A DNA stretch of 64,000 nt from Helicobacter sp. 12S02232-10. Its GTDB lineage: Bacteria; Campylobacterota; Campylobacteria; Campylobacterales; Helicobacteraceae. The stretch covers positions 54,263 through 118,262 of the forward strand of contig NZ_MLAQ01000006.1 in the NCBI RefSeq assembly GCF_002272895.1, written 5' to 3'. Positions 8,418-18,476 of the stretch are shown here, one piece after another. The notes beneath the pieces are model-generated. The model did no database searches and was not told where the DNA came from. It saw only the letters and a list, made by a program, of their open reading frames with translations. The first letter of the stretch is position 1, and each line of letters begins with the position of its first letter. The translations under genes were made by a program, and so were the position numbers.

Positions 8418-9800
8418 TTAAATTATATTTTTAATATTTTCTATTAATTTTAAAGGAGTTAATCCATAACTTGATTTTTCTATTCTAGCTGCAAAAGAAT
8501 GGGCTAAAGAAGCGCTGATGGCTGCATCTAATAATTCATAGCCCTGTGCCAATAGAGCTCCTATAAGTCCTGCAAGCACATCTCCACTCCCCCCTTTGGA
8601 TAAATTTGGAGTTCCAAATGTGTTGATATAAATCCTATCATTTTGAACAATCAACGTATTGGCCCCTTTTAACAAAGTAACAATCTTAGGGTATTTGACA
8701 CCAAATTCACGTAAAATTTCCATCCTATTTTTCAAAAAGACATCCAATTCTATCGATCCAAAACCTGTAATTTTCAAAAGAGAGACAAACTCTTTAGGGT
8801 GGGGAGTTAGAACGAGATTTTCATAAGTTTCCAATATGTCTTTTAAATTTTCTTGATGCAATAAATCAGCATCCAAGACGCAAGAAGATTTTTCAAGCAT
8901 CTCGCCTAAAATTTCAGGCACATCTCCCATCCCCATACCAATGGCAAATGCGTTTGCATTCTGAGGAATCTTATCAACACACATTAATTCAACAGGAGGT
9001 TGAAAGCCCTTGCCAATAACACTTACAAGCCCTACCCCAAAAGCCATTCCTGCTAAAGCACTCAAAAGCCCTGCTCCGGTTTTTTCTCCGACATAAACAC
9101 ACAGATGACCAAAGTTCCCTTTATGAACATTTGCTTTATTCCGACAAGGTAGGCGCATATCTTTTTTTTCAAGAAGACGAATGTTTGAACTGATTTCATA
9201 AAGATTTCTACTAATACCCAAATCTCCAACGACAATCTCTCCGATATAATCTTTAGCTTCATCGCTAAACAAAGAACTTTTAAGCGCTCCCATACTTACA
9301 GTCCAATTCGCCTCAAAAGCAACATCAGATATATTCCCATCTTTATCAATACCACTGGGGATATCGCAAGCAATCTTTATCCTAGCTGCTTTATTCATAC
9401 TTAAGATAATTTTTTTAAAATCAGGCAAAAGCTCTCCAGCAAAACCACTTCCAAATAAACAATCCACGATAATATCGCAGGGAAATATCTTTTTGATGAC
9501 TTCAACTTGAGCTTCCATAGCTCTTTGGTATTGCAATTGGCACATTTTGGTCTTAGGTTCTTTAACAATGAACAATCTGACGACATAATCCCCCATCAAT
9601 CTCCTAGCTAGAGCATATCCATCGCCCCCATTATTTCCTCCTCCACAAACAATGATAATAACACTTCGATGATGGGTAATTTTTGAGATCAACTGATGGA
9701 TTGAAACTGCAGCATTTTCCATTAAAATATCTTCAGTCAGACAATATTTTTCAATAGCTCGCTTATCCAAAACTTCCAAACTATTGTAAATATTTTGCAT
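8418..9800 (-). CDS. nnr: Bifunctional NAD(P)HX epimerase / dehydratase
   Basis: This enzyme repairs hydrated NADH and NADPH (NADHX, NADPHX). The N-terminal YjeF epimerase domain (about 1-200) shows the GGGNNGGDGYALARRL motif near residue 53. The C-terminal ADP-dependent dehydratase (carbohydrate-kinase-like, about 215-460) shows LTPHPKEF and the NLSKGGSGDVLAGLIGALLA motif near residue 400, which carries the catalytic GSGD. Both halves are intact and the 460-aa length is normal. It starts 9 bp after msrB, so the two form an operon of metabolite and protein damage repair. Confidence 0.92.
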   Translation of the reverse strand: MQNIYNSLEVLDKRAIEKYCLTEDILMENAAVSIHQLISKITHHRSVIIIVCGGGNNGGDGYALARRLMGDYVVRLFIVKEPKTKMCQLQYQRAMEAQVEVIKKIFPCDIIVDCLFGSGFAGELLPDFKKIILSMNKAARIKIACDIPSGIDKDGNISDVAFEANWTVSMGALKSSLFSDEAKDYIGEIVVGDLGISRNLYEISSNIRLLEKKDMRLPCRNKANVHKGNFGHLCVYVGEKTGAGLLSALAGMAFGVGLVSVIGKGFQPPVELMCVDKIPQNANAFAIGMGMGDVPEILGEMLEKSSCVLDADLLHQENLKDILETYENLVLTPHPKEFVSLLKITGFGSIELDVFLKNRMEILREFGVKYPKIVTLLKGANTLIVQNDRIYINTFGTPNLSKGGSGDVLAGLIGALLAQGYELLDAAISASLAHSFAARIEKSSYGLTPLKLIENIKNII

Positions 9801-9809
9801 CTGAAATAC

Positions 9810-10169
9810 CTAAAAATTCTTTGGAATAAACTTGATAGACACGGAATTTACACAATGTCTAGTATTTGTGTCTGTATAACCTTCACCAATAAATACATGT
9901 CCCAAATGACCGCCACAATTTGCGCATACTATCTCAGTACGCCTTCCATCAGCATCAACTTGACGCTTAATTGCTCCTTGAATCTCATCATCAAAACTAG
10001 GCCAACCACAGCCAGATTTAAACTTAGCTTCAGAAGTATAAAGCTCTGCCCCACATTGTTTGCACACATAAATGCCTTCTTGATAAAAATCATTATATTC
10101 TCCGCTGAATGGAGCTTCTGTGCCTTTCTCTACAATCACTGCATATTCTTGTGGGGTTAATGATGCCAT
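9810..10169 (-). CDS. msrB: Peptide-methionine (R)-S-oxide reductase
   Basis: MsrB reduces methionine-R-sulfoxide in proteins. All expected residues are visible: two CxxC zinc pairs (C36/C39 and C82/C85), the GCGWPSF motif with C54, and the nucleophile C106 in RHCVNS. C54 is the likely resolving cysteine. It is a stand-alone 119-aa protein with no signal peptide, hence cytosolic. In H. pylori, from memory, MsrA and MsrB domains are fused in one polypeptide, so the free MsrB is a difference. ATG 10169 follows GAGGA. It is the first gene of an operon with nnr. Confidence 0.93.
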   Translation of the reverse strand: MASLTPQEYAVIVEKGTEAPFSGEYNDFYQEGIYVCKQCGAELYTSEAKFKSGCGWPSFDDEIQGAIKRQVDADGRRTEIVCANCGGHLGHVFIGEGYTDTNTRHCVNSVSIKFIPKNF

Positions 10170-10203
10170 CTGATAAAATCCTCAAGTATTTTTTCTCTAG
10201 AAG

Positions 10204-10209
10204 AATATA
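10204..10209 (-). promoter_or_regulatory. -10 box of msrB-nnr
   Basis: On the minus strand this reads TATATT, about 35 bp upstream of msrB and after the rplQ terminator, in very A/T-rich sequence. Confidence 0.4.
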
Positions 10210-10273
10210 CCATAAAAGTAAAAATAAATATGTTTTTATAAAATATTTTATGAAGCAAAAGAAGATGAATTTA

Positions 10274-10298
10274 TTAAATCGGAAAAGTTCCGATTTAA
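10274..10298 (-). terminator. Terminator of the ribosomal/rpoA transcription unit
   Basis: A perfect inverted repeat, AAATCGGAA-N3-TTCCGATTT, extended by flanking A/T pairs, is followed on the minus strand by a T/A-rich tract. The hairpin includes the rplQ stop codon (10295-10297), so the end of the gene is part of the terminator stem. Confidence 0.75.
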
Positions 10299-10645
10299 AC
10301 AAACTCTATAATAGCCATAGAAGAAGCGTCACCCCTTCTAAGACGAGTTCGTTGGATTCTAGTATAACCACCTTTTCTATCAACATACTTAGGGGCTATT
10401 TCAGCAATCAATTTTTTTGTGGCAGACTTACTTTGCAAATAGGCAAATACAAAACGATGAGAATTGAAATTATCTACTCTTGCTATACTTACAAGCTTCT
10501 CAACATAAGACTGTAATTCCTTGGCTTTAAAAATGCCTGTTTCTATTTTATTATGCTCAATCAAAGCGATTGCTAAATTTTTTAATAAAGCCTTTCTATG
10601 GGAAGAAGTTCTACCAAGCTTTCTATATCCGTGATTATGTCTCAT
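10295..10645 (-). CDS. rplQ: 50S ribosomal protein L17
   Basis: L17 is a structural protein of the large subunit near the exit tunnel. It is recognised by [20 protein letters not shown] at the N-terminus and the [12 protein letters not shown] segment near the C-terminus. Length 116 aa is normal. It is the last gene of the ribosomal cluster, 9 bp after rpoA, and its stop codon lies within the terminator stem. Confidence 0.97.
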   Translation of the reverse strand: MRHNHGYRKLGRTSSHRKALLKNLAIALIEHNKIETGIFKAKELQSYVEKLVSIARVDNFNSHRFVFAYLQSKSATKKLIAEIAPKYVDRKGGYTRIQRTRLRRGDASSMAIIEFV

Positions 10646-10654
10646 TTTGTCTCC

Positions 10655-11662
10655 TTAATTTTTCATCTTTATAATTTTTTTATTCAAAGACAATACTAAT
10701 TCATCAGGTAGCTCAGAACCTACAGGATAACCCAATTCCTGAAGTTTTTCTGCAATCTCATCATAAGATTTTTTACCCATATTTTTAATATTTTTTAAAT
10801 CGTTTTCACTCATTAAAACCAATTCTCCGACATATCTGATCCCTGTTCTATCGAGACAATTAAAGCATCGTGCGCTTAAATTAAGCATATCGATTTTTAC
10901 CATCAAATCTTTCAATTCCACGGTTTCATCTGAAGAGTTTTTAGAAACAGCAGGGACAGCAGTCACATCTGCACCAAAAATACTCATTTGCAAATGCATA
11001 ACTGCAATAGCCTCTTGAAAGGCTTTATAGGGTTCAATTTGACCATCTGTCTCTATATCAAAAATTATTTTTTCATAACTGGGATTATCTTCTACCAAAA
11101 CATTTTCTATTTCATATACTGCTTTTTTGACAGGAGTAAAATACGCATCAAGAGGAATATAATCTTCAGGGACAATGCCTCTGACATCTTCACTTGGGAC
11201 ATAACCAATGCCTTTTTGAACGATAATAGAAAAATTGAGAACAGCATCCTCATTGATGGTAGCCAAATATGCATCTTTATTTACAACATCTAAAACATCA
11301 TTGACCAAATCTGCTCCGGTAAGCCCCATAGGACCCTTGAAAGAATACTCGACTACAACCTGACGATCATTGTCTTCTAAAGATTTATTAACAAACCGAA
11401 TATTTTTTAAATTAACAATAAAAGGAGAAACATCTTCTGATATGCCTCTAACAGAATCAAATTCGTGTGCAACGCCTTCAATCTTTAGACCAATAGGAGC
11501 ATAGCCAACTGAGCTTGAAAGTAGCAATCTCCTGATCGGATGAGCTAAAGTAATGGCGTATCCAGACTCAAAAGGATAGGCTGATATTTTAATTCTGTTT
11601 TTACTGATCTCTTCTATATTGATATCCGTAGGAATATAGGGAGCCGTTTTAATAGTTTTCAT
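10655..11662 (-). CDS. rpoA: RNA polymerase alpha subunit
   Basis: The alpha subunit dimerises to nucleate RNA polymerase assembly and contacts activators and UP elements. The N-terminal domain (1-230) includes [20 protein letters not shown], and the linker is followed by the C-terminal helix-hairpin domain (about 255-335), with the [18 protein letters not shown] stretch. At 335 aa it is complete. It lies between rpsD and rplQ, the standard alpha-operon position, and starts 15 bp after rpsD. Confidence 0.97.
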   Translation of the reverse strand: MKTIKTAPYIPTDINIEEISKNRIKISAYPFESGYAITLAHPIRRLLLSSSVGYAPIGLKIEGVAHEFDSVRGISEDVSPFIVNLKNIRFVNKSLEDNDRQVVVEYSFKGPMGLTGADLVNDVLDVVNKDAYLATINEDAVLNFSIIVQKGIGYVPSEDVRGIVPEDYIPLDAYFTPVKKAVYEIENVLVEDNPSYEKIIFDIETDGQIEPYKAFQEAIAVMHLQMSIFGADVTAVPAVSKNSSDETVELKDLMVKIDMLNLSARCFNCLDRTGIRYVGELVLMSENDLKNIKNMGKKSYDEIAEKLQELGYPVGSELPDELVLSLNKKIIKMKN

Positions 11663-11677
11663 TCTTTCACCGCCTAA

Positions 11678-12304
11678 TTATTTAGAATACAACTCAACAA
11701 TGAGCCTTTCCTCTATCGGAATCACAACCTCTTCTCTTTCAGGATAACGGGTAAAAATACCATATTTCTTATCTTTTTCCACATCCACCCAAGGAACTAT
11801 GCCTGTTTGCGAAGTTAATTCGATAGCTCGAATAATCTGATTATTATTTTTGGCCTTTTCTGTGATTTCAATTTTTTGCCCTATGCGTACAAAATACGAA
11901 GGAATATTGACTCTTTTACCATCTACAAGAATATGCCCGTGTGACACCAATTGGCGGGCAAATCTTCTAGTAGTTGCAAATCCCATTCTATAAACGACAT
12001 TATCAAGCCTTCTTTCAATCAAACGAATAAGATTTTCCCCAGTATTGCCATCAAGTCTATTTGCCTCAACAAAAATAGCCCTGAATTGTTTTTCAGAAAT
12101 ACCATACATTACTTTAGCTTTTTGTTTCTCTCGAAGTTGCAAGCCATATTCAGAAATCTTACCTCTTTTTTGCCCGTGTTGTCCCGGACCATAAGGTCTT
12201 TTATCCAAAGCACTCTTGCCTGCCAATCTTCTTTCGCCTTTTAAAGCCAGCGATACTCCAAATCGTCTTTCTAACTTTTCAACGGGTCCTCTATATCTTG
12301 CCAT
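11678..12304 (-). CDS. rpsD: 30S ribosomal protein S4
   Basis: S4 binds 16S rRNA early in assembly and in many bacteria represses its own operon. I place the start at ATG 12304 ([16 protein letters not shown]) because it gives the usual 208 aa and AAGGGAG stands six bases upstream. An in-frame start at 12346 would add 14 residues that no S4 has. The S4 RNA-binding domain ([20 protein letters not shown]) lies at about 92-155. The protein has no zinc-binding cysteines. Confidence 0.96.
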   Translation of the reverse strand: MARYRGPVEKLERRFGVSLALKGERRLAGKSALDKRPYGPGQHGQKRGKISEYGLQLREKQKAKVMYGISEKQFRAIFVEANRLDGNTGENLIRLIERRLDNVVYRMGFATTRRFARQLVSHGHILVDGKRVNIPSYFVRIGQKIEITEKAKNNNQIIRAIELTSQTGIVPWVDVEKDKKYGIFTRYPEREEVVIPIEERLIVELYSK

Positions 12305-12315
12305 TCTATACTCCC

Positions 12316-12711
12316 TTACACTCTTCTTCTTTTTGGAGGTCTGCAACCATTATGGGGCAATGGTGTAACATCTTTTATCCAAAGAACTTTAATTCCCTCA
12401 ACTGTTCCAACGCTTTTTACGGCTGTTTCTCTACCGCTACCAGGTCCTTGAACCTTGATACCAACCTCTTTGATTCCGTGTTCTTTTGCTTTAGCCATTG
12501 CGTTTTCAACAGCCTGTTGGGCTGCATAAGGCGTTGATTTCTTAGAACCCTTAAAGCCAAGTCCGCCTGCGGTTGACCAACAAATCACATTTCCCATTTC
12601 ATCAGTAATCGTAACATTGGTATTATTGAATGAAGCAGATATGCAAACAATTCCTTTAGCTATATTTTTTCTAATTATTCTTTTTTTAGTTGCTGTATTT
12701 CTTTTAGCCAT
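12316..12711 (-). CDS. rpsK: 30S ribosomal protein S11
   Basis: S11 is a platform protein of the small subunit that contacts the mRNA Shine-Dalgarno helix. It is recognised by [16 protein letters not shown], the [14 protein letters not shown] stretch and the C-terminus [14 protein letters not shown]. It is 131 aa and lies between rpsM and rpsD, 13 bp after rpsM. Confidence 0.97.
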   Translation of the reverse strand: MAKRNTATKKRIIRKNIAKGIVCISASFNNTNVTITDEMGNVICWSTAGGLGFKGSKKSTPYAAQQAVENAMAKAKEHGIKEVGIKVQGPGSGRETAVKSVGTVEGIKVLWIKDVTPLPHNGCRPPKRRRV

Positions 12712-12724
12712 AAATTAGCCTCCT

Positions 12725-13087
12725 TTATTTGCTACCTACTGTTTTTTTCTTGCCTTTTCTTGTGCGAGCGTTATTTTTAGTGGTTTGACCTCGCACGGGC
12801 AATCCTTTTCTATGACGAAGACCACGATAATTTCCGAGATCCATTAATGATTTGATATCCATTTGAACTTTTTTTCTTAAATCACCCTCAACCATGTAGT
12901 CTTCTTGAATTTTTTTAGCAATTGCAGAGACTTCATCTTCGCTGAGATCATTAACTCGCTTATCAAAAGATATATTCACGGCGTTCAAAATATCTTTAGA
13001 GCTTTTTAGTCCTATTCCGTAAATATAAGTAAGAGCATATTCAACTCTTTTCTTTTTTGGCAAATCTACACCAGCAATTCTAGCCAT
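12725..13087 (-). CDS. rpsM: 30S ribosomal protein S13
   Basis: S13 sits at the head of the small subunit and bridges to the large subunit and the P-site tRNA. The sequence begins [20 protein letters not shown] and ends with the basic tail [20 protein letters not shown]. The length, 120 aa, is normal. It starts three bases after rpmJ. Confidence 0.97.
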   Translation of the reverse strand: MARIAGVDLPKKKRVEYALTYIYGIGLKSSKDILNAVNISFDKRVNDLSEDEVSAIAKKIQEDYMVEGDLRKKVQMDIKSLMDLGNYRGLRHRKGLPVRGQTTKNNARTRKGKKKTVGSK

Positions 13088-13090
13088 ATT

Positions 13091-13204
13091 TTATCCTTGT
13101 CTTTGTTTATGTTTTGGAGTCGAGCAAATTACTCGAATAACACCTTTTCTCTTGATAACTTTACATTTATCACACATTTTTTTAACCGAAGGTCGAACTT
13201 TCAT
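13091..13204 (-). CDS. rpmJ: 50S ribosomal protein L36
   Basis: A 37-aa protein, shorter than most ORF cut-offs, read directly from the sequence. It begins [15 protein letters not shown] and ends TPKHKQRQG. Cysteines 11, 14 and 27 and histidine 32 form the zinc site of the classical zinc-binding L36. ATG 13204 follows TAAGGAG. It lies between infA and rpsM as in other Helicobacter. Confidence 0.95.
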   Translation of the reverse strand: MKVRPSVKKMCDKCKVIKRKGVIRVICSTPKHKQRQG

Positions 13205-13220
13205 TTTGTTTCTCCTTAAT

Positions 13221-13293
13221 TTATGCAAAAGCATAAAATCTTTTTAAAGCCCTATTTTATAAATCGAAGACTTAAAAAGCTATAATAATAGCT
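13221..13293 (-). promoter_or_regulatory. Possible internal promoter and hairpins before rpmJ
   Basis: The 114-bp gap between infA and rpmJ is the largest inside the ribosomal cluster. It holds two small dyads, TTATGC-AAAA-GCATAA (13221-13236) and AGCTAT-AATA-ATAGCT (13278-13293). Between them is a minus-strand TAAAAT at 13254-13259 that could be a -10 element. A secondary promoter for rpmJ-rpsM-rpsK-rpsD-rpoA-rplQ is plausible but unproven. Confidence 0.35.
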
Positions 13294-13318
13294 AAATTAA
13301 GTTTAAAAGCTTCTTAGT

Positions 13319-13537
13319 TTATTTATATCTGAATGTAATCCTGCCCTTATCTAGACTATAAGGAGTGAGTTCAATCTTTACTTTATCTCCAGGCAAGATT
13401 TTAATATAATGCATTCGCATTTTTCCGGCAATATGACACAATACAATATGCTTATTATCCAGCTCGACTTTAAAAGTGGCATTGGGCAAAGCTTCCAAAA
13501 CCTTTCCATCCACCTCTATAATATCATCTTTAGCCAT
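13319..13537 (-). CDS. infA: Translation initiation factor IF-1
   Basis: IF-1 blocks the A site during initiation. It is a single OB-fold of 72 aa, recognised by [20 protein letters not shown], the [19 protein letters not shown] stretch and [10 protein letters not shown] at the end. The gene follows map by two bases, so the two are translationally linked. Confidence 0.97.
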   Translation of the reverse strand: MAKDDIIEVDGKVLEALPNATFKVELDNKHIVLCHIAGKMRMHYIKILPGDKVKIELTPYSLDKGRITFRYK

Positions 13538-13539
13538 CT

Positions 13540-14298
13540 TTATATCTCCGTAAGTATTTCAGGTTTCCCATTTATAATTGCAATGGTATGTTCATAATGA
13601 CTTCCATTGAGTCCATCAATAGATGTTATGCCCCATTTATCGGGAAGAATTTTTGGCTCTCCATCTAATTGGCAAATCATAGGCTCCAGACAAAAAACCA
13701 TCCCTTCCTTGATTTTAGGACCAGAAGTCATAACCTTTCCATCTAAATAATTCGGTATTTCAGGTTCCTCGTGAGGTTTTCTGCCAATACCGTGACCACA
13801 AAAACCCCTTAAAGGAACAAAACCTCTCTTTAGAATGCAATCCTCAATAATTTTACTTAATTCTTTAAATCTAAGACCTATTTTTATATGGTCAATAGCT
13901 TCATATAAAGTATCTTTAGCGCAAGCTATAAGCTCGCAATCTTTTTGAGAAATCTTTCCTACACCCACAGTAACAGCTGCATCTCCATACCATCCATCTA
14001 ATTCAACACCCACATCAAATCCCACAATATCGCCAGATTTTAACGAATAGTCATTGGGAATTCCATGAATAATGACAGAATTAACAGAAATACAAACCGC
14101 ATTAGGAAAGCCATATAAACCCTTAAACGCAGGTCTTGCTCTATTTTTTCTGATAAAATCTTCAGCTATTTTATCAAGCTCCAAAAGAGTGATACCCTCT
14201 TGTGCATAATCTTGCAAAAGCTTTAGCGTCTGACCAACGATATAATTAGGCTTGCGTAAAAAATCTATCTCTTTGGTATTCCTAATATTAATAGACAC
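13540..14298 (-). CDS. map: Methionine aminopeptidase, type I
   Basis: This enzyme removes the N-terminal methionine of new proteins. The metal ligands of the family are in place: [20 protein letters not shown] (two Asp), [14 protein letters not shown] (His) and GMVFCLEPM (Glu), with a last Glu in YEHTIAI. It is 252 aa. The GTG start at 14298 shares its G with the secY stop TAG, so translation is coupled. Confidence 0.96.
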   Translation of the reverse strand: MSINIRNTKEIDFLRKPNYIVGQTLKLLQDYAQEGITLLELDKIAEDFIRKNRARPAFKGLYGFPNAVCISVNSVIIHGIPNDYSLKSGDIVGFDVGVELDGWYGDAAVTVGVGKISQKDCELIACAKDTLYEAIDHIKIGLRFKELSKIIEDCILKRGFVPLRGFCGHGIGRKPHEEPEIPNYLDGKVMTSGPKIKEGMVFCLEPMICQLDGEPKILPDKWGITSIDGLNGSHYEHTIAIINGKPEILTEI

Positions 14299-15557
14299 TA
14301 AAAACCTACCGCACTCAATGTTTTATATTTATTCATATAAATTTGAGCCTCTATTTTTCGCATCGTATCTATAGCCACTTGAACAACAATCAAAACGGCA
14401 GTCCCTCCGAAATAAAACGGAACCCCCATCCCCTTAACAAGTATCCAAGGTAATGTAGAAATTAAAGCTAAGTACAATGAACCCCAAAAAGTAAGATTGC
14501 TCGCAACCGAATTTAAGAATGAAGAAGTGCCTTCCCCTGGTCTCATTCCAGGTATATAGCCACCCTGACGTTTCAAATTATCAGCGATATCTTTTGAATT
14601 AAAAACGATAGATGAATAAAAATAGGCAAAAAATATCACCAACAAAAACATCAAGACATTGTATGCATACCCATGAGGGCTTAAAAAATCTGCTATGGCC
14701 TGTATTGTCTTATTTGAAGAAGCCTGCAAGATTGTTGATGGAAATACCAATAAGGCTGAAGCAAAAATTGGCGGAATAACACCGCTTAAATTAAGTTTGA
14801 TCGGAATATAGTTCATAATGCGTTTGTTTTGATTTTGCATAATGACTTTTCTTGCATAAGAAACAGGGATTCTTCTCTCGGCAAGCTCAATATAAATGAT
14901 GATAAAAACCGTAGCTAAAATAATCACAAATATACCAATAAGCACTAAGAAATTAATCACCCCAGTATTGGCAAGATTGAATGTTCCAGCAATTGCAGAA
15001 GGGATACCCGAAACGATACCTGCAAAGATAATCAAACTAATCCCATTCCCAACCCCTCTTTGAGTAATCTGCTCTCCAATCCACATTAAAAGCATTGTAC
15101 CAGTCAGCATAGAAAAAGTAGAAATAATTAAAAATGTCTGCATATCAATCATAATTGCACCATTTGGTCCATTTCCGATGCTTCTAAGACCAAACGAAAC
15201 ACTTACTGCTTGTATGAGAGTAATAAAAATTGTAGCATAACGAACAATCTGCATATATTTTTGCATTCCATCACGCTCTTTTTTCATCTTTGCCAAATTT
15301 GGAAATGTTGCTGCAAGCAACTCCATTACAATCGAAGCTGTAATGTAGGGCATAACTCCAAGTGAAATGATGCTCAAACGAGAAACTGCATCCCCGCTAA
15401 ACATATTAAACAAACCTAAAGCATTGCCAGAATTATTATCAAAAAAAGCTTTGATCGCCGCCAAATCAACTCCGGGGATAGGTATATATGCCAAGATTCT
15501 GTATAAAAACAAAAACCCTAAAGTGATAAATATTTTACCGATAATTGTTTTATTCAT
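14298..15557 (-). CDS. secY: Preprotein translocase subunit SecY
   Basis: SecY is the central pore of the Sec translocon, receiving SRP-targeted and SecA-driven proteins. The 419-aa sequence has ten membrane helices, with ILAYIPIPGVDLAAI near the N-terminus, the GVGNGISLIIFAGI segment (about 167-180) and the large cytosolic loops with PVSYARKVIMQNQNKR and KRQGGYIPGMRPG. Its ATG overlaps the rplO stop by one base and its stop overlaps map. Confidence 0.97.
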   Translation of the reverse strand: MNKTIIGKIFITLGFLFLYRILAYIPIPGVDLAAIKAFFDNNSGNALGLFNMFSGDAVSRLSIISLGVMPYITASIVMELLAATFPNLAKMKKERDGMQKYMQIVRYATIFITLIQAVSVSFGLRSIGNGPNGAIMIDMQTFLIISTFSMLTGTMLLMWIGEQITQRGVGNGISLIIFAGIVSGIPSAIAGTFNLANTGVINFLVLIGIFVIILATVFIIIYIELAERRIPVSYARKVIMQNQNKRIMNYIPIKLNLSGVIPPIFASALLVFPSTILQASSNKTIQAIADFLSPHGYAYNVLMFLLVIFFAYFYSSIVFNSKDIADNLKRQGGYIPGMRPGEGTSSFLNSVASNLTFWGSLYLALISTLPWILVKGMGVPFYFGGTAVLIVVQVAIDTMRKIEAQIYMNKYKTLSAVGF

Positions 15558-15958
15558 TATTTTTGTCCGCTAGTCCTAATTCGTTCATCTTTAATTTTCT
15601 CTGATAAATTATGGGAACTTACTCCAATAATTTTAATTTTTTCTATATAAGAAGGAAATTTATGCACACTTCTTATTGTTTCAAAAGTAATTTCAGAAAG
15701 GTCGGCGATATTTTTGAATTTCTCTATGTTAATAACATAAGGCTTTTGAATCTTTGTCCTAAAGCCGATTTTGGGCAATCTTCTTTGAAGGGGTTGTTGT
15801 CCGCCCTCAAAACCTCTTTTTGCTTTATAACCGCTTCTAGCAGTTTGCCCTTTTCCTCCTCGAGTAGAAGTTTTTCCCATACCACTTCCTTGACCTCTAC
15901 CCACTCGTTTAATGTCCCTTACGCTCCCAAAAGCCGGTTTTAAATTTTCTAATGACAT
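15557..15958 (-). CDS. rplO: 50S ribosomal protein L15
   Basis: L15 is a late-assembly large-subunit protein. The Gly/Arg-rich N-terminal tail ([20 protein letters not shown] and [15 protein letters not shown]) is diagnostic. It is 133 aa. It follows rpsE directly; there is no rpmD (L30) between them, which appears normal for this lineage. Confidence 0.96.
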   Translation of the reverse strand: MSLENLKPAFGSVRDIKRVGRGQGSGMGKTSTRGGKGQTARSGYKAKRGFEGGQQPLQRRLPKIGFRTKIQKPYVINIEKFKNIADLSEITFETIRSVHKFPSYIEKIKIIGVSSHNLSEKIKDERIRTSGQK

Positions 15959-15967
15959 AAAAACTCC

Positions 15968-16408
15968 TTATATCTTGATTCTAGCAAGTGCATCAACAGT
16001 TGCCCTCACAACATTATAAGGATTATTCGAACCTAAAGATTTTGTCAAAATATCCTTAATTCCAGCCAATTCAATCACTGGTCTTGCAGAACCCCCTGCA
16101 ATAACTCCAGTTCCTTCGCTTGCAGGTTTCAAGAGAATTTTACTTGCATTATATTTATGTTCAATATCGTGAGGAATAGTTGTACCCTTAATATTCACTT
16201 GAATAATATTTTTAAAAGCATCATCAACTGCCTTTTTAATTGCATCAGGAACCTCTTTTGCCTTGCCCAAACCAAATCCGACAAGACCATTTTTATTTCC
16301 AATGACCACAAGGGCATTAAACCGAAATCTTCTTCCGCCTTTGACAACTTTTGTAACTCTCCCGATATTCACAACAACTTCACTGAATTCTTCTCTATTA
16401 ATTTCCAT
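15968..16408 (-). CDS. rpsE: 30S ribosomal protein S5
   Basis: S5 contributes to decoding accuracy together with S4. The double-stranded RNA-binding N-terminal part shows [19 protein letters not shown] and [20 protein letters not shown], and the C-terminal part shows [20 protein letters not shown]. It is 146 aa, without the long extensions of some species. It starts 9 bp after rplR. Confidence 0.97.
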   Translation of the reverse strand: MEINREEFSEVVVNIGRVTKVVKGGRRFRFNALVVIGNKNGLVGFGLGKAKEVPDAIKKAVDDAFKNIIQVNIKGTTIPHDIEHKYNASKILLKPASEGTGVIAGGSARPVIELAGIKDILTKSLGSNNPYNVVRATVDALARIKI

Positions 16409-16417
16409 ATTTTTCCT

Positions 16418-16780
16418 TTAAAGGGCTATGCCATTTTCTCTTAGAGATTCTGCAAAAGTAGCAATAACGCCGTGGTATAAATAACCATTCCTATCATAAA
16501 CAGCCTCACTGATACCAGCTTGTTTTAAATTTTCTGCAAATGCTTTAGCGATGTTTTTGGCATCTTCTTTATTGTTGCCTAAACCCATCTTCTTTCCATC
16601 AACACATACAAGCGTTCTATGTCCTGCATCATCAATAGCCTGTGCATATAAATATTTATTTGATCTGAAAACGCTGATTCTAGGTTTAAGATTTGTTCCA
16701 AATAATTTACCTTTGACTCTAAGCTTTCTTTTTTCTCTAAGTTTCTTTTTTCTTTCTAAAGTCTTACTTGTCATCTTCAT
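16418..16780 (-). CDS. rplR: 50S ribosomal protein L18
   Basis: L18 binds 5S rRNA with L5. It is recognised by [39 protein letters not shown] and the C-terminal [20 protein letters not shown] segment. It is 120 aa and lies between rplF and rpsE. Confidence 0.97.
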   Translation of the reverse strand: MKMTSKTLERKKKLREKRKLRVKGKLFGTNLKPRISVFRSNKYLYAQAIDDAGHRTLVCVDGKKMGLGNNKEDAKNIAKAFAENLKQAGISEAVYDRNGYLYHGVIATFAESLRENGIAL

Positions 16781-16789
16781 ACCCCTAAA

Positions 16790-17326
16790 TTATTTTTTGG
16801 CAGTTTTACCGGCTTTACGTATGATTATCTCATCGTTATATTTGATTCCTTTACCCTTATAAGGTTCTGGAGGCCTAAATTCTCTTATCTCTGCTGCAAT
16901 CTGCCCGATTTGCTGTTTATCACTACCTTTAATGGTTATTGTATTTTTATCAACTGTTATTTCAATACCTTCAGGTATAGGGTATTTAACCGGATGGCTA
17001 AACCCTAAGGCAAGCTCAAGAGTTTTACCCGCAACAGCAGCTTTATAGCCAACACCATTAATTTCAAGTACTTTGCTAAATCCTGAAGTCATACCTATAA
17101 CAATATTATTCGCTAAAGCTCTGTAAGTTCCCCAATATGCCCTAGATTGTGATTCACTATCTATAGATTGAAAACTCAATTCATTCCCATTCAAGCTGAT
17201 TTGAACCCTTCCATAAGTTTCGAGCTCTTTGGTAATCTTACCATTTTTAAACACAATTTTGCTTCCTTCAACGATTGTTTGAATCGTATTTGGAATGCTA
17301 ATAGGTCTTTTTCCAACTCTTGACAT
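16790..17326 (-). CDS. rplF: 50S ribosomal protein L6
   Basis: L6 lies near the factor-binding centre. I set the start at ATG 17326 ([13 protein letters not shown]), which has GGAGA upstream and gives the usual 178 aa. An in-frame start at 17362 would add 12 residues overlapping rpsH. The C-terminal signature [16 protein letters not shown] is intact. Confidence 0.96.
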   Translation of the reverse strand: MSRVGKRPISIPNTIQTIVEGSKIVFKNGKITKELETYGRVQISLNGNELSFQSIDSESQSRAYWGTYRALANNIVIGMTSGFSKVLEINGVGYKAAVAGKTLELALGFSHPVKYPIPEGIEITVDKNTITIKGSDKQQIGQIAAEIREFRPPEPYKGKGIKYNDEIIIRKAGKTAKK

Positions 17327-17336
17327 TATTTTTCTC

Positions 17337-17732
17337 CTACCATATGCTGCAAAGCGCTTCACCGCCTACATTTTGCTTGTAAGCATCCTCATTGGCAATC
17401 ACACCCTTGCTGGTGCTGACTACAATCGTGCCATACCCGTTTTTAAATTTCTTCAATTCATTCCGTCCCTTATAGACTCTTCTACCTGGCTTACTGATCC
17501 TCTTGATCTCATTGATGAGAGGATACCCTCTTTCATCGTATGCCAATTGAACAGAAATAGATTGCTTTCCATCTTTATCATTAACATTATAATCTTTTAC
17601 AAAACCTTTTGCCTTGCATACATCAAGAATAGAAACAACAATCTTGGCGTAATAAAGATTAGTAACCTCTAATCTTCTCATTGAAGCATTTCTTAGTCGA
17701 GTCAATGAATCTGCAATTATATCATTTACCAT
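17337..17732 (-). CDS. rpsH: 30S ribosomal protein S8
   Basis: S8 binds the central domain of 16S rRNA and often represses the spc operon. It is recognised by [20 protein letters not shown], the [22 protein letters not shown] middle and the C-terminal [20 protein letters not shown]. It is 131 aa, with normal spacing to rpsN. Confidence 0.97.
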   Translation of the reverse strand: MVNDIIADSLTRLRNASMRRLEVTNLYYAKIVVSILDVCKAKGFVKDYNVNDKDGKQSISVQLAYDERGYPLINEIKRISKPGRRVYKGRNELKKFKNGYGTIVVSTSKGVIANEDAYKQNVGGEALCSIW

Positions 17733-17741
17733 ATTTTTTCC

Positions 17742-17927
17742 TTACCAACTAGCTTTACGAAGTCCGGGGATCAACCCTTCGTTGCCCATTTTTCTTAAAC
17801 ATACTCTACAAAGTCCAAAATCTCTATAAACAGAATGAGGTCTTCCGCATACCTGACATCTGCTGTATTTTCTTGCACTAAATTTTGCTTTTCTTTTTGT
17901 TTTAGCAATCATTGATTTTTTTGCCAT
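17742..17927 (-). CDS. rpsN: 30S ribosomal protein S14, zinc-binding type
   Basis: This is the short (61-aa) zinc-binding form of S14: C24, C27, C40 and C43 ([11 protein letters not shown] and GLCRVCLRK). I start at ATG 17927 ([16 protein letters not shown]). The longer frame from 17957 would overlap rplE and adds a non-conserved stretch. It ends GLRKASW, typical for S14. Confidence 0.96.
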   Translation of the reverse strand: MAKKSMIAKTKRKAKFSARKYSRCQVCGRPHSVYRDFGLCRVCLRKMGNEGLIPGLRKASW

Positions 17928-17928
17928 T

Positions 17929-18474
17929 TTATTTTCCTTTTGCAAATGGCATGCCAAGCAGTTCGAGCAACTTGAATGCCTCTTTATCGTTATCTGTAGA
18001 AGTAACTATCGTAATATTCATACCGTGAGTCACCATAATATCATCATAAGCCACTTCAGGAAACATCAGTTGCTCATTCAAACCAAAGCTATAATTTCCT
18101 CTGCCATCAAACCCATTTCTAGATACCCCTCTAAAGTCTTTCACTCTAGGCAAAGATATAACAATAAGTTTTTCTAAAAAATTATACATTTGATTGCCTC
18201 TAAGCGTAACCTTCACGCCCATTGCCATCCCTTCTCTCATCTTAAAACCTGCGACTGATTTTTTTGCCAAGGTAATCACAGCTTTTTGTCCTGCGATAAG
18301 CGAAATAGTATCAGCAATATTTTGCATAATTTTGGCATCTTTAGCATAATCGCCAGCACCTACACTGATGATAATTTTTTCAAGCTTTGGCAAAAGCATA
18401 GGATTTTTGATTCCTAATTCAGAGGTCAATTTTGCCCTCACTTCTTCCTGATAGATTTTTTTCAAACCAAACAT
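17929..18474 (-). CDS. rplE: 50S ribosomal protein L5
   Basis: L5 binds 5S rRNA and the P-site tRNA. Motifs are [20 protein letters not shown] near the N-terminus, the [20 protein letters not shown] region and [20 protein letters not shown]. It is 181 aa. It starts two bases after rplX, so the two are coupled. Confidence 0.97.
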   Translation of the reverse strand: MFGLKKIYQEEVRAKLTSELGIKNPMLLPKLEKIIISVGAGDYAKDAKIMQNIADTISLIAGQKAVITLAKKSVAGFKMREGMAMGVKVTLRGNQMYNFLEKLIVISLPRVKDFRGVSRNGFDGRGNYSFGLNEQLMFPEVAYDDIMVTHGMNITIVTSTDNDKEAFKLLELLGMPFAKGK

Positions 18475-18476
18475 AA

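Noticed and set aside
13540..14298. Missing adk between secY and map and missing rpmD between rpsE and rplO as deletions
   Set aside because: Both absences fit the usual Helicobacter order as I remember it, so they are not local losses.
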